From positions 112,640-176,639 of the forward strand of contig NZ_GL883687.1 of NCBI RefSeq assembly GCF_000205025.1: 64,000 bases of DNA, read 5' to 3'. The stretch is from Parasutterella excrementihominis YIT 11859 (lineage in GTDB: Bacteria; Pseudomonadota; Gammaproteobacteria; Burkholderiales; Burkholderiaceae_F). Both the position numbers and the translations under genes were made by a program. Shown in pieces: positions 9,183-18,239 of the stretch (within the stretch, counting starts at the first letter, position 1; the number at the start of each line of letters is the position of its first letter). A model generated the notes under the pieces. That model was not told the DNA's origin, made no database searches, and saw only the letters and a list, made by a program, of their open reading frames with translations.

Positions 9183-9788
9183 TTAGGCCGCGTTATTCTG
9201 AGACTGTTTATAAAGAACTGCCTTGTTGGCCACGCGGTTTAAATAATCCAATCGGTTACTCTCGATCGAAAGGAAAATCCTGTAGCAAAAAACGGCAGGA
9301 ATGGCGATGATTAGACCGGTTGCGGTCGTAATTAATGCCTGCCATATTCCTTCGGCTAATAGTTCCATATCGATGCCGCTGCGAGATTGTGCTATGACTG
9401 CGAAAGTCTGAATCATTCCGATGATCGTTCCCAACAACCCGAGCAAGGGGGAAATCCTACCCAGCGTAGCTAAAAGAGGCAGGCGTTTATCCATCATAGC
9501 GGCTAAGGACGAGATATTTTCAGCTAATACGCCTTCGTAAAAAGGCATCTTCTCACTGGAACCGAGCGCGGAAGCATAATTTTTGAGCCAAGGTGTTTCG
9601 GAGAAATATGTTTCAGCTGCTGCAAATTCGCCTTTTTGAATTTTTTCAAGAATATTCTTTTGTTGATCCGCATCCGGAAGCGGATTCCAGATGTAACTTA
9701 AAGACCGATCAATAATCAAAGCAAGGACAATAATGGAGATCAATAGTAAGGGTACCATTACCCATCCGCCGGCGATAATCAGAGACAT
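9183..9788 (-). CDS. ExbB/TolQ/MotA family proton channel
   Basis: The 201-residue protein has three membrane segments: near residues 8-28 (GGWVMVPLLLISIIVLALII), 110-132 and 145-170. It also has the family sequence LLGLLGTIIGMIQTFAVIAQ and ITTATGLIIAIPAVFCYRIF. It forms the inner-membrane channel that works with ExbD and TonB. I place the start at ATG 9788 because AAGGAAG sits seven bases ahead; an upstream in-frame ATG at 9854 lies deep inside the COG0523 gene. The chosen start overlaps the COG0523 stop by 10 bases, tying the two genes into one operon. Confidence 0.92.
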   Translation of the reverse strand: MSLIIAGGWVMVPLLLISIIVLALIIDRSLSYIWNPLPDADQQKNILEKIQKGEFAAAETYFSETPWLKNYASALGSSEKMPFYEGVLAENISSLAAMMDKRLPLLATLGRISPLLGLLGTIIGMIQTFAVIAQSRSGIDMELLAEGIWQALITTATGLIIAIPAVFCYRIFLSIESNRLDYLNRVANKAVLYKQSQNNAA

Positions 9789-11476
9789 CTTGACTTCCTT
9801 ATAGTTGTTGAGCCCGTTTGTGGTCTGAGGCCTTTTCCAATGATTGTCAGCCATCGATCGCAGGCTTGCAAGTCATCACGAGCCTGCGAGATGCTCAGCA
9901 TTCCATCTGTATATTGAACCTCGCAGCAGCCTTTTCCGACAATATCGACAATTCCCTTGGCGCGAAGCACCTTTTTTCCTGAGTTTCGAATGATTGGTTC
10001 AATTCGTTCCAATTCAAGCGGTTCAGAAAATTTGACGGCACAAGTTTCGAATAGACTGGTATTGCCTCGCATGGAAAACCCGGCGTTGTTCAGCAGCATC
10101 GTGTCTGCTCCCGGCGTGTGTTTTCGAGAGGTAAACATACCGTACTTTTTGTCTATCCAGTGGTTGAAGAAGTGATCAAGGACGGCAAAGTTTGCATCGC
10201 CGTTGGCAGAAAGAATGATCAATGCTTTGGAATTAAGATCGTGTAGTGACTGCGTGAGCCGCTCGATGCTTTCGTCGCAGACGAGATCCGCTTTACTGAC
10301 GACAATGACGTCTGCTCGTGTAAGTTGGGCCAATCTTAGTTTTTCATTGAGATATTCCGGATGTTCGGTAAGGTTGGGTGCATCGGCCACAGAGACGACT
10401 AGACCGATCTTGCAAATATCATTTAGTTCTTCCAGAGAATGAACCACGTTATCGGGATTTGCTAAACCGGTCGTTTCCAAGATCAGTTGATCGGCCGGAG
10501 TGTTCTGAATTAACCGCAAAATCCCCGGACGAAGGCTGTCGGCGAGCGAACAGCAAATGCAGCCATCGTTGAGAGCCTCAACACAAGTTTCATCTCCGAT
10601 GAGTGCCGTGTCTAAATCGATTTCACCAAATTCGTTCTGAAGGACACCGGTAAAACGTTCTCGTGTGTGAAGGAAATTGAGCCAATTTTGCAGAAAAGTG
10701 GTTTTTCCTGATCCTAAAAAACCGCAAAGAACGTGAATGAGAGGTTTGTCACTAAGGTCAACTTCATCCGGGATATATGAAAGAGGAGGTGCAGAGAGTT
10801 TATAAACGGCGTCCATTTCTTCATCGTCTTCAAAGACCGGCAAGCCGAACTCTGCTTCTATAAAGAAGTCATTTACACTGGGCAGATTGCCGGATTTCAG
10901 TACTCCAAGAGCCGGAGTGGTGTTTAAAGACGTTTTAAATGATTGAATCAGGGCGGAAAAAAGCGGCATAAGGGCACGTGCCGGCCGCATCTCTCGTCCG
11001 ATAAAGCGGGCGTCTCTTTTGTGAGTATGGAACGAAAGATTAAGACCTTTTTTATCTAACCGAAACACGAGTCCCATCGAACCGATCTTAAAATCCTGCA
11101 GTTCCTGGAAATGTTCGGATAGAGTCCTGATCTTTTGAATGTGATTATCTTTTTTGTATAACCCCTGCATGCTCTCGGGCATTTGGGTCTTTAATTCGTC
11201 TCCCACGGGAAAAGCGTAGAGATCAAACGAGGAGGCAATCGCCTGATCATCATGCTCTTCTCCCATGAAGACGATTCCATATACCAAGTCGCTGTTAGCC
11301 AGTCTTGTGGACCAAGAGAAATTTCCCTTATTTGAAGGGAGAAAACCCCTCCACCCTAATCCTCGTGCAACCTTACGGTCTAAGTGGAGCTGCATGAGGA
11401 GGTTGTGAAGAAGAGTGACGCCTTCGTTTTCGGTTTCAGGAGAAAGGCTTCGGGGAATTAAACAATCGAGCAACAT
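9779..11476 (-). CDS. COG0523/CobW-like G3E GTPase with long N-terminal extension
   Basis: The 565-residue protein has a COG0523 GTPase from about residue 246: Walker A GFLGSGKT at 252-259, the metal-binding CICC at 306-309, ETTG at 334-337 and the guanine-specificity SKAD at 394-397, then a CobW_C-like part (about 450-555). Family members are GTP-driven metal chaperones or insertases, often linked to zinc or cobalt. The first 245 residues are not part of the usual family architecture and I do not recognise them. The gene lies between an MBL hydrolase and ExbBD-TonB, which suggests metal-related uptake; that link is inference. No clear Shine-Dalgarno precedes ATG 11476. Confidence 0.85.
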   Translation of the reverse strand: MLLDCLIPRSLSPETENEGVTLLHNLLMQLHLDRKVARGLGWRGFLPSNKGNFSWSTRLANSDLVYGIVFMGEEHDDQAIASSFDLYAFPVGDELKTQMPESMQGLYKKDNHIQKIRTLSEHFQELQDFKIGSMGLVFRLDKKGLNLSFHTHKRDARFIGREMRPARALMPLFSALIQSFKTSLNTTPALGVLKSGNLPSVNDFFIEAEFGLPVFEDDEEMDAVYKLSAPPLSYIPDEVDLSDKPLIHVLCGFLGSGKTTFLQNWLNFLHTRERFTGVLQNEFGEIDLDTALIGDETCVEALNDGCICCSLADSLRPGILRLIQNTPADQLILETTGLANPDNVVHSLEELNDICKIGLVVSVADAPNLTEHPEYLNEKLRLAQLTRADVIVVSKADLVCDESIERLTQSLHDLNSKALIILSANGDANFAVLDHFFNHWIDKKYGMFTSRKHTPGADTMLLNNAGFSMRGNTSLFETCAVKFSEPLELERIEPIIRNSGKKVLRAKGIVDIVGKGCCEVQYTDGMLSISQARDDLQACDRWLTIIGKGLRPQTGSTTIRKSRCL

Positions 11477-11491
11477 GGTGGAAAATCTTTC

Positions 11492-11512
11492 CGGCCCCGC
11501 TTCCCGGGGCCG
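11492..11512 (-). terminator. GC-rich intercistronic hairpin ahead of the COG0523 gene
   Basis: Perfect eight-base-pair arms CGGCCCCG and CGGGGCCG with a five-base loop stand between the MBL hydrolase stop and the COG0523 start, ending 15 bases before the ATG. The following GGAAAGATTTTCC has only a short T-run. It probably lowers read-through or translation of the downstream COG0523-ExbBD-TonB genes relative to the upstream pair. Confidence 0.55.
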
Positions 11513-11524
11513 ATAGCGGTTAAA

Positions 11525-12673
11525 TTAACTTGGGAACAGTAACGTATCACCGTTGCCTAAGTAGTTGGTTGTCTTCGAACGGAACCGAGCTGTACCCTGT
11601 ACCACCGGATAACCTGCATCCACGAATTTTTGTGCTGTGATTAAGCCTGTGCAGTGGTTGCAGCCCACCTTCTGAAGATCCCATTTCTTAAGGCCTATGA
11701 CCAAGTCGTCATACTTCGGATCCCAGTCGTCAAACGGGGAGATATGAAGGCCGCCGTAAAGACCGTAGAACTTATCGTTTTCGTAAGCGATTTCTTTGTA
11801 AGCCGTGTCCGCAAACAGGATGATGCCTTGATGGCAGCAGCCCGTAATGGAAACCAAACCTACGTCTTTAACGTTGCAGTACAGAGACATCTCTCCGTAG
11901 ACCTTGAAAATAATCGGGCATTCGAACTGGTACAGTGCCACACCTTCCTGGATTTTATGGAGTCCTTTCGTGACGTCAATTACCTTGCCGACATGGCCGG
12001 AGCGCACCATATAGTCCTTACCTGCAGGGTAGAAAGTGGATGGACGGTAGACAGTGACGTTGGGGCCGTATTTGGCGACGACAGGGAAGCCGAAATAGTG
12101 GTCCATGTGCTCATGCGTGGAGATAAAGGCAGCTATCTCACCGTTGGCGAGCATTTTGTCGATGCCTTCGCGCTTGAAGCATTGATCCATCCACATGTAG
12201 TTCCAGCCGCAGTCAAACAAGTACTTCGTTTTCTTGCCGTCCAGAGCTTCGATTTCAACGAGGCAGGAGTAGCCGCCTGCGTTGTCGGCATGCTCACTCA
12301 GTTCACGAGTGATTTCCCAAGCTTTTTCCAGATTTTTAGGAAGGTACGGTCCGATATTTTTCATACCGTCTTCATAAGTTCCTTTGCCGGGGCCTTTACC
12401 GTTGCCGAAGGGCGCCCAGTTATAGGTGTACTGGTCAACCAACAAACCGCCGGAAGCCGTGACGTCCTGCATAAAGATGCTGTTGTCAAACCAGCTTGTT
12501 TCGGAAATGTTGGTGATCTTGACGGATTTGCACAAGCCGATGTCAGCTGTTCCGCGTTTAATGTCAGGAAGAAAGGCCGTGCGGGCGGGTGAGTAAGAAT
12601 AGGCACCCATTGCACCGAGAGTACCAACACCGGCACCAAGTGCTAAACCTTGTACGAAATTACGTCGTTTCAT
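11525..12673 (-). CDS. Tat-exported metallo-beta-lactamase-fold hydrolase (COG1237-like)
   Basis: The 382-residue protein begins with a twin-arginine signal (MKRRNFVQGLALGAGVG), so it is probably exported folded to the periplasm. The MBL zinc motif HEHMDH is at residues 187-192, and later metal ligands are likely in TGCCHQGI and GGLHISPF. The overall form resembles COG1237, the group named after dihydropterin aminobenzene-phosphate synthase, whose bacterial members mostly have unknown substrates. AAAGGAATAATT precedes the ATG. It starts 15 bases after the stop of the 11-TM membrane protein gene, so the two are probably co-expressed and may act as a pair. Confidence 0.8.
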   Translation of the reverse strand: MKRRNFVQGLALGAGVGTLGAMGAYSYSPARTAFLPDIKRGTADIGLCKSVKITNISETSWFDNSIFMQDVTASGGLLVDQYTYNWAPFGNGKGPGKGTYEDGMKNIGPYLPKNLEKAWEITRELSEHADNAGGYSCLVEIEALDGKKTKYLFDCGWNYMWMDQCFKREGIDKMLANGEIAAFISTHEHMDHYFGFPVVAKYGPNVTVYRPSTFYPAGKDYMVRSGHVGKVIDVTKGLHKIQEGVALYQFECPIIFKVYGEMSLYCNVKDVGLVSITGCCHQGIILFADTAYKEIAYENDKFYGLYGGLHISPFDDWDPKYDDLVIGLKKWDLQKVGCNHCTGLITAQKFVDAGYPVVQGTARFRSKTTNYLGNGDTLLFPS

Positions 12674-12688
12674 AATTATTCCTTTCTT

Positions 12689-14089
12689 TTAATCGACTAA
12701 TGTGAACAGTTTGCTGCAGATCGGGAGAACCCAGACGACGGCGAAGTAGAAGGCGATACCGACTGCGATTCCGCATACCAAGCCCGGTATCATGTCTGTG
12801 CGCCAAACAGCTCGTTCTTCAACTTCTTTTTCTGCAGCTTCGACTTCTTCGGCTGTACGCATCGTCAGTTTCCAGCCTGGCCATCCGTCCATGAACCACC
12901 AGTTAATCAGCCAAATGTCGATTAACCAAATCATCGGGATCATCGGGAACTGCTGCGGATGAGAGAATCCCTTCTGAGTTCCGAGGAAGAAATGACCGTA
13001 CTTGTAATACAAGCAGTAGATCGCAACGCCGCCCAGAAGAACGATGGTGGATCTGATTAAGACGTTAACCGGAGTGCTGAACTTACGGGGCCAATTGCCG
13101 CAGTAGAACTGCAGGAAGAGCGCCGGAACGAGGAAGAAGATGGCGGTTTCGCCGACATGCAGCCAGCGCCAGTCAGGAGCAGCGTCGCGTCTGTGACCGC
13201 GAATTGCTTCGCCCCATGTTAATTCCTGCATGTACCAGAAGAAGAAGCACAGAGCCCAGGAAATAACAATAATGCCGAAGAAAACAGCCAGTCTGCGGAG
13301 CCACGGAGTCTTAATCATCGTGAACGGGTAGCGTTCCCAGATGCCTTCCATGAACCACACCACAACGGTACAGCACATAATCCAAGCTACATGGAAGTTG
13401 GCGGATACGGTCTGTGCGAATTCTTCCCAATACGGAGGAGCAATGGAAGTGAAGTACTGCCACGGATAGTAAAGGATGCCCATATGGTTGTGCATCGTCA
13501 TAAAGTAAATGACGAAACTCAGGCAGAAAGTGCCAAGCCAAATAGAGAAACCTTTTGCCGGCTGCGCTAAATTTTCCCACGGACGGCCTTCAAGAGCGAC
13601 GACCCATGCCGGAGAGATCCAGGAAGCGATCACGGCGAACATCATGCAGGCCTGAGCTGCATACTCGGTTGCGTAGAACTCTGTCAAACCTTTGAGCTTA
13701 AGGAGCTGTTGAGGGTTGAAATAGGCAAAGGCAGTGTTGCCGAGAACGGACTGGAAAAACCCGTGAATCATCATAATCATGATGGCAACTGATATTAGGG
13801 CCAGCACGAGACCTTTTTGGAGCGGATGCGCTGTTTCCAGCCATTTCCGCTTGAAAGGCCAAAAATCAAAAATGTAGGCCATCCAAATCAGGATAATTAA
13901 CCACCAACGGCAATAGTTATACCCGACATACGGAGTGTAGAAGCGCATTACACCGCGCGGATCTTGGAAGATCCACCAGGTAATGGCAAATAGAATCAGA
14001 GTAAAGATGAGGTTGGCGATAGGAGCGATGGGACCTGACCATCGCTTAACCAGCTTTCGCTGCTCAAGATACGGTAGTGGATTTGTCAT
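12689..14089 (-). CDS. Unrecognised polytopic membrane protein, about 11 TM helices
   Basis: I do not recognise this 466-residue protein. Hydrophobic stretches at about residues 21-41, 55-77, 90-112, 137-165, 177-199, 222-249, 265-288, 311-333, 343-366, 378-400 and 433-461 predict around 11 membrane helices. It is strikingly rich in Trp, Tyr and Phe, including an RWWLIILIWMAYIFDFW helix and a WLIDIWLINWWFMDGWPGW segment. No heme-ligand pattern or transporter signature is evident. A near-perfect AAGGGGAA sits ahead of the ATG. It is the first gene of a minus-strand run leading to the Tat-exported MBL hydrolase, the COG0523 GTPase and ExbBD-TonB. It may be a transporter or an electron-transfer membrane anchor; neither is shown. 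Confidence 0.75.
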   Translation of the reverse strand: MTNPLPYLEQRKLVKRWSGPIAPIANLIFTLILFAITWWIFQDPRGVMRFYTPYVGYNYCRWWLIILIWMAYIFDFWPFKRKWLETAHPLQKGLVLALISVAIMIMMIHGFFQSVLGNTAFAYFNPQQLLKLKGLTEFYATEYAAQACMMFAVIASWISPAWVVALEGRPWENLAQPAKGFSIWLGTFCLSFVIYFMTMHNHMGILYYPWQYFTSIAPPYWEEFAQTVSANFHVAWIMCCTVVVWFMEGIWERYPFTMIKTPWLRRLAVFFGIIVISWALCFFFWYMQELTWGEAIRGHRRDAAPDWRWLHVGETAIFFLVPALFLQFYCGNWPRKFSTPVNVLIRSTIVLLGGVAIYCLYYKYGHFFLGTQKGFSHPQQFPMIPMIWLIDIWLINWWFMDGWPGWKLTMRTAEEVEAAEKEVEERAVWRTDMIPGLVCGIAVGIAFYFAVVWVLPICSKLFTLVD

Positions 14090-14777
14090 CTAAATTCCCC
14101 TTAGTTATCTATATTCGTACCAAACGGGGCTGGTCAGGTCATCTCGAACTAAATTGCGAAAAACTGAAAACTTCGCAGAAGTGGTTATATAAGATTGAAT
14201 GGGCCTAAAAGAGCCTCGATAGAAGTACTCATTCAGTCTAGAAACATTTTTCCCCCGGCTATATCAGCGAAATTACCAAAGGGAAAATACGGGGCTATTT
14301 ATAATTTTTATCACCCCTATTGGCACGGGGATAATTTTTATTTGTCCGAAAATCCCCCTAAGTTCAGCAGTATCATGCTCCCATTTGTAAGATTCTGAGC
14401 TTTAACCGCGTCTTTACCAAGTGATGAGTCAGCGTTTTTTTATAAAAGAAATTATAGAAACCCCTGCTAGGTAAAAAATAAATATCTTTACTTGGATGTA
14501 TTCGGGTTGATAAAATTAACGGTTAAGCTTGAGGTATAGAAAGCTTTGGCGAAGAAAACCTCCTCTCTTATATCAGAAATAAAGCAAAAAAATTACCCGC
14601 CTAAGGAGATCCCTAATCTCAAAATCCTTACTGAATAATCCCACTAATTGTTTGTCGATAACCTCTATTTTTTAATAGATAGGGAATGTTCTTAAAAGCT
14701 CTTTAATAACAATGGGGCAAAACAAAAGCCGCCATAGAAATGAGCGGCTTTCGAAGAAAGGTTTTGGTTTTAGCAAA
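14090..14777. other. 688-bp region without a convincing gene
   Basis: This A+T-rich stretch separates the 11-TM gene from the DedA genes. It must hold the promoter of the minus-strand operon starting at 14089. Visible structures are: a GCGAA/TTCGC hairpin near 14155-14175; an 11-base direct repeat ATAATTTTTAT at 14301-14311 and 14331-14341 flanking a CCCC/GGGG hairpin; TCTATT/AATAGA arms near 14663-14678; a GCTCTTTAATA stretch at 14699-14709 that loosely resembles an rrn boxA; and the DedA terminator at 14725-14751. The only open frame (14195-14398) starts with TTG, lacks a ribosome site and looks like chance. Confidence 0.5.
14725..14751 (-). terminator. Terminator after the downstream dedA gene
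   Basis: AAAGCCGC (14725-14732) and GCGGCTTT (14744-14751) form an eight-base-pair stem. On the minus strand the stem is followed by TGTTTTG, placing it 27 bases past the stop of the dedA gene at 14778. Confidence 0.85.
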
Positions 14778-15431
14778 CTAACGCTGTTTCATTATGTACT
14801 TTCTCCATAATTGGATAAGAAGTGCGCAGGAAAAGGGAACTAAGGCAGCAAGGATACCAACAACCAAAATTAAAGAAAGATTGTTTTTGATGAAAGGGAT
14901 ATTGCCGAATAAGTAACCAGCCAAGACAATGCCGCCGACCCAAACAATGGCCCCTCCTCCGCTGTAGAGTTCAAAACGGAGGGGGTTCATTTTAGCGGCA
15001 CCTGCGACTAATGGGGCAAATGAACGAACAATCGGTACAAAACGGGCCAGGACAATAGTTTTTCCGCCGTGCTTCTCGTAGAAGTCGTGAGTTTTCTTTA
15101 AAGCATCTTGATCAATCCAGCTGATTGAGCCGTCATAGATCTTATTGCCAAGCCAATTGCCTATGTAAAAATTCGTTGTATTTCCTAGGATCGCGCCCAG
15201 AGAAATAATGACGATGAGGAGCCAAGGATTCAAAGCACCTGCTGCGGCAGCGGCGCCGGCGATAAAAAGGAGAGAGTCACCCGGGAGGAAGGCGCAAATG
15301 ACAATCCCGGTTTCACTGTAGAAAATCATGAACAGCACAAGGTAGACCCACCATCCGTAGGTCTGTGCAATGTACATGATGAAGTGATCCGCATTGCGGA
15401 ACAGCTCTAAGGTAAGTGTTAAGAAGTCCAT
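14778..15431 (-). CDS. DedA family membrane protein (copy 1)
   Basis: The 217-residue protein has the DedA/VTT features: ETGIVICAFLPGDSLLFIAGA, a re-entrant acidic and proline region, and RFVPIVRSFAPLVAGAAKM with the two conserved Arg residues. Four to five membrane helices are visible. DedA proteins are inner-membrane transporters connected to undecaprenyl phosphate or lipid recycling and membrane-potential homeostasis. It is about 60 percent identical by eye to the next gene (15523-16173), so the pair is a tandem duplication. The ATG at 15431 aligns with the chosen start of the second copy. Confidence 0.92.
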   Translation of the reverse strand: MDFLTLTLELFRNADHFIMYIAQTYGWWVYLVLFMIFYSETGIVICAFLPGDSLLFIAGAAAAAGALNPWLLIVIISLGAILGNTTNFYIGNWLGNKIYDGSISWIDQDALKKTHDFYEKHGGKTIVLARFVPIVRSFAPLVAGAAKMNPLRFELYSGGGAIVWVGGIVLAGYLFGNIPFIKNNLSLILVVGILAALVPFSCALLIQLWRKYIMKQR

Positions 15432-15522
15432 TTTCTTTTTGTATAGTCAATGGACCGAAATTGTAGCTGAATTGCTGAAAAAGACATGTGAAAAGGCAAG
15501 TTGGATACCGTGTATTTCCTAA

Positions 15523-16173
15523 CTATTTCTCATCCGGATGTTGTCTCCACTTTTTGACAATGTAACCGATAACAAAAGGAGCCAACCCAAGAACGATTCC
15601 GCCGACAAGAATGAGAGAAAGGTTGTTCTTAATGAAGGGAATATTCCCAAAAAGGTGACCGGCGGCAAGGATAATTCCTGCCCAAAGAACGGCTCCGACC
15701 GTACCGCTGACTTCAAAATTAAGTCGGCTCATTTTTGCTGCACCGGCCACTAGCGGAGCAAAGGAACGAATAATCGGAACGAAACGAGCTAAGACGATAG
15801 TAAGTTTCCCATGTTTGGCAAAAAATGCCTGCGTTTTTGCCATTTGCTGTTGGTCAATCCATTTAATGGAGCCGTCGTATATCTTGCTGCCGAGAAAGTA
15901 ACCGATTCCGTATGCAACGGTATTTCCGAAACAAGCACCGAGCGCTATAGCCAAGAAAGCTCCGAGCGGGTTGAGGATGCCGGCTGCGCTTGCGGCACCC
16001 GAGACAAAGATAAGCGAGTCACCCGGCAGGAGGGCACAAATCACAATTCCGGTTTCCAAAAAGTAGACCGTAAAGAGAAATAAATACACATAGATGCCGT
16101 ACTCCGCAGACATGTGTGCTATGAATTGGTCGCTGTTGCGGAACATTTCTAAGAATGCGCTAAAAAAGTTCAT
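15523..16173 (-). CDS. DedA family membrane protein (copy 2)
   Basis: This 216-residue paralogue shows ETGIVICALLPGDSLIFVSGA and RFVPIIRSFAPLVAGAAKMS, the two DedA signature blocks. I start it at ATG 16173 (MNFFSAFLEMFRNSDQ), which aligns with the first copy (MDFLTLTLELFRNADH) and has AAGGATAAC seven bases ahead. An in-frame ATG ten codons upstream would add a basic tail not seen in the paralogue. AAGGATAAC occurs twice in tandem there (AAGGATAACAAGGATAAC), so two possible ribosome sites exist. It diverges from mutL, and the downstream paralogue follows after about 90 bases. Confidence 0.92.
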   Translation of the reverse strand: MNFFSAFLEMFRNSDQFIAHMSAEYGIYVYLFLFTVYFLETGIVICALLPGDSLIFVSGAASAAGILNPLGAFLAIALGACFGNTVAYGIGYFLGSKIYDGSIKWIDQQQMAKTQAFFAKHGKLTIVLARFVPIIRSFAPLVAGAAKMSRLNFEVSGTVGAVLWAGIILAAGHLFGNIPFIKNNLSLILVGGIVLGLAPFVIGYIVKKWRQHPDEK

Positions 16174-16343
16174 TGTTATCCTTGTTATCCTTGATTGCCG
16201 CATTCGATTGTAGAAAAGGCTTTAGGCTAAATATATTGTTGATGCTCAAAGTAGTCCGAAGAGTAGAGAAACTTGTCCTTGCAGGCTTCATCTGACTGCG
16301 ATAAGGTAAGGGGACATGCACTCTTCGTGAAGAGACGAATTAC

Positions 16344-18239
16344 ATGGAAGAAACAACACTGGAAACAAGGCGTCCTGAACGAAAAATTCAGGAACTCTCG
16401 GATCAGCTGATTAGTCAGATTGCAGCCGGTGAAGTGGTTGAGCGACCCGCGTCCGTTGTTAAGGAGCTGGTAGAAAACGCCATTGACGCCGGAGCTGACT
16501 CTGTTGAAGTTCGAATTGAGGGCGGCGGTATTAAGCGCATTGTCGTTTCAGATAACGGCTGCGGTATTCCCAAAGATCAGCTTGCTTTGGCTGTAAAGCG
16601 CCATGCAACGAGCAAGGTTTCCAACCTGGATGAACTGGAAAGTGTGAGCTCGCTTGGGTTCCGCGGCGAAGCTCTTGCCTCGATCGCGAGCGTCTCCGAC
16701 ATGAAAGTGATTTCCAGAGTTGCCGGTGAAGATGCGTTCAGCATTGCCGACGGAGAGATATCCGCTGCCTCCGGAAATAAGGGCACACGCATTGAAGTGG
16801 CGGACCTCTTTTACAAGACTCCGGCACGCCGCAAGTTTTTGAAGAGCGAAGGCACGGAAGCTGCTCATTGCCAAACGGTGATTGAACGTATTGCGCTGGC
16901 TTATCCGGAAGTTGCCTTTTTGTTTGTCGCAAACGGAAAACCGATTATCAATCTTCCTGCCTCTTCCATTGAAGAACGTTTGACGCGCCTGATGCCTCGA
17001 GATTTTAGAGACGCTCACAGAGCATTGGATATTAAGGCGCCGGCGCTGCGTCTTTACGGCTGGGTGTGTCTTCCGACTGCCGCGAGAAGCCGCGCGGATT
17101 GTCAGTATTTCTATGTCAACGGCCGATTTGTTCGAGATAAGGTTTTGTCGCATGGCGTTCGGATGGCTTACCAAGACGTTCTTCACGGGTCGAGCCAACC
17201 CAGCTACTGCCTGTTTCTCCAGATGGATCCGCACAAGGTGGACGTGAACGTACACCCGACCAAGAGCGAAGTGCGCATGAGAGATTCTCAGGCGGTCCAT
17301 CAGTTCATCTTCCATGCAGTTGAGGACGCCTTAGCCAGGACGACGATTGTGGATCCTTCAAGCGGAGAAATTATGGACACGGCGCTGCCGTCTTCGCCTC
17401 GTGATGCCTCTGCTCAGGCGCCTGCAGAAGCGCCGGTGGCTCCGACTGTTAATCCGTCCTCATTCAGGCCGGCCCAGCCTAAACCTTCAAGGACGAATAC
17501 GGAAGCATATTTGGATTTTTCATCTCCGCATCCAAAGAGTTTTCAGAACTCCTTCCCGACAACCATTGCGGCGATGAAAGTAGATCCGGCGACTCTCTCT
17601 GCAAACCATGCCACTCCGAAACCAGCGGCAGAAGCGCCGAAGAGACCTCAGCCCCTCGGACGTGCTGTCGGACAAGTTTGCGGAACGTTTATCATCGCTG
17701 AAAACTCAGCCGGCATGGTTTTAGTTGATATGCATGCTGCGCATGAACGTATCCTTTACGAGCGTCTCAAAAAGAGTTTTGATGAGCGCAAGATGCCGAT
17801 GCAGGAGATGCTCATTCCTTTGGTCTTTACCGTAACTCCTGAGCAGATGGCGACATTTGAAGATGCCCGTGAAGAGCTAGAGCAGCTTGGACTGGAATTG
17901 AGTGCTGTCGGGCCAAATCAGCTGAGCTTGCGGAGTGTTCCGCAGCTGATGATCAATCAAATTTCTCAGGCAGGTCCGACCATCGTGCGCGAGGTGCTCG
18001 ATGACTTCCGCCAGTACGGAAAGAGCACGGCAATGACGGAAAAGCGCAACGAAGTGCTTTCAAGAATGGCTTGTCATGCAGCTGTTCGTGTAAACCGCAT
18101 CCTGACGATCGAGGAAATGGACGCGATCTTGCGGCAAATGGAGCAGACGGATCGTGCGGACGAGTGCAATCACGGTCGTCCGACCTGGGTTCAGCTGAGT
18201 GCTAAAGAATTAGACAGTTTCTTCATGAGAGGTAAGTGA
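16344..18239 (+). CDS. mutL: DNA mismatch repair protein MutL, endonuclease type
   Basis: The 631-residue protein has the GHKL ATPase N terminus ([20 protein letters not shown], then DNGCGIP and [10 protein letters not shown]), a proline-rich linker (about residues 345-440) and a C-terminal domain from about 440. Residues 462-473 match the metal-dependent endonuclease pattern DxHA(X)2E(X)4E, and CNHGRP at 608-613 and ACHAAVR match its companion motifs. This is therefore the nicking form of MutL used by bacteria without MutH. A CTCTTC/GAAGAG hairpin lies just upstream of the start. The stop overlaps miaA as TGATG. Confidence 0.96.
   Translation: MEETTLETRRPERKIQELSDQLISQIAAGEVVERPASVVKELVENAIDAGADSVEVRIEGGGIKRIVVSDNGCGIPKDQLALAVKRHATSKVSNLDELESVSSLGFRGEALASIASVSDMKVISRVAGEDAFSIADGEISAASGNKGTRIEVADLFYKTPARRKFLKSEGTEAAHCQTVIERIALAYPEVAFLFVANGKPIINLPASSIEERLTRLMPRDFRDAHRALDIKAPALRLYGWVCLPTAARSRADCQYFYVNGRFVRDKVLSHGVRMAYQDVLHGSSQPSYCLFLQMDPHKVDVNVHPTKSEVRMRDSQAVHQFIFHAVEDALARTTIVDPSSGEIMDTALPSSPRDASAQAPAEAPVAPTVNPSSFRPAQPKPSRTNTEAYLDFSSPHPKSFQNSFPTTIAAMKVDPATLSANHATPKPAAEAPKRPQPLGRAVGQVCGTFIIAENSAGMVLVDMHAAHERILYERLKKSFDERKMPMQEMLIPLVFTVTPEQMATFEDAREELEQLGLELSAVGPNQLSLRSVPQLMINQISQAGPTIVREVLDDFRQYGKSTAMTEKRNEVLSRMACHAAVRVNRILTIEEMDAILRQMEQTDRADECNHGRPTWVQLSAKELDSFFMRGK

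Noticed and set aside
11654..12592. Plus-strand open frame of 312 codons opposite the MBL hydrolase
   Set aside because: The minus-strand product has a Tat signal, a zinc motif and a ribosome site; the plus-strand frame has none of these.
14195..14398. 67-codon frame in the gene-free region
   Set aside because: TTG start, no Shine-Dalgarno, odd composition and an overlap with hairpins and direct repeats make coding unlikely.
14699..14709. boxA-like GCTCTTTAATA suggesting an rRNA leader
   Set aside because: No rRNA sequence follows and the match is inexact; it is more likely chance in A+T-rich DNA.
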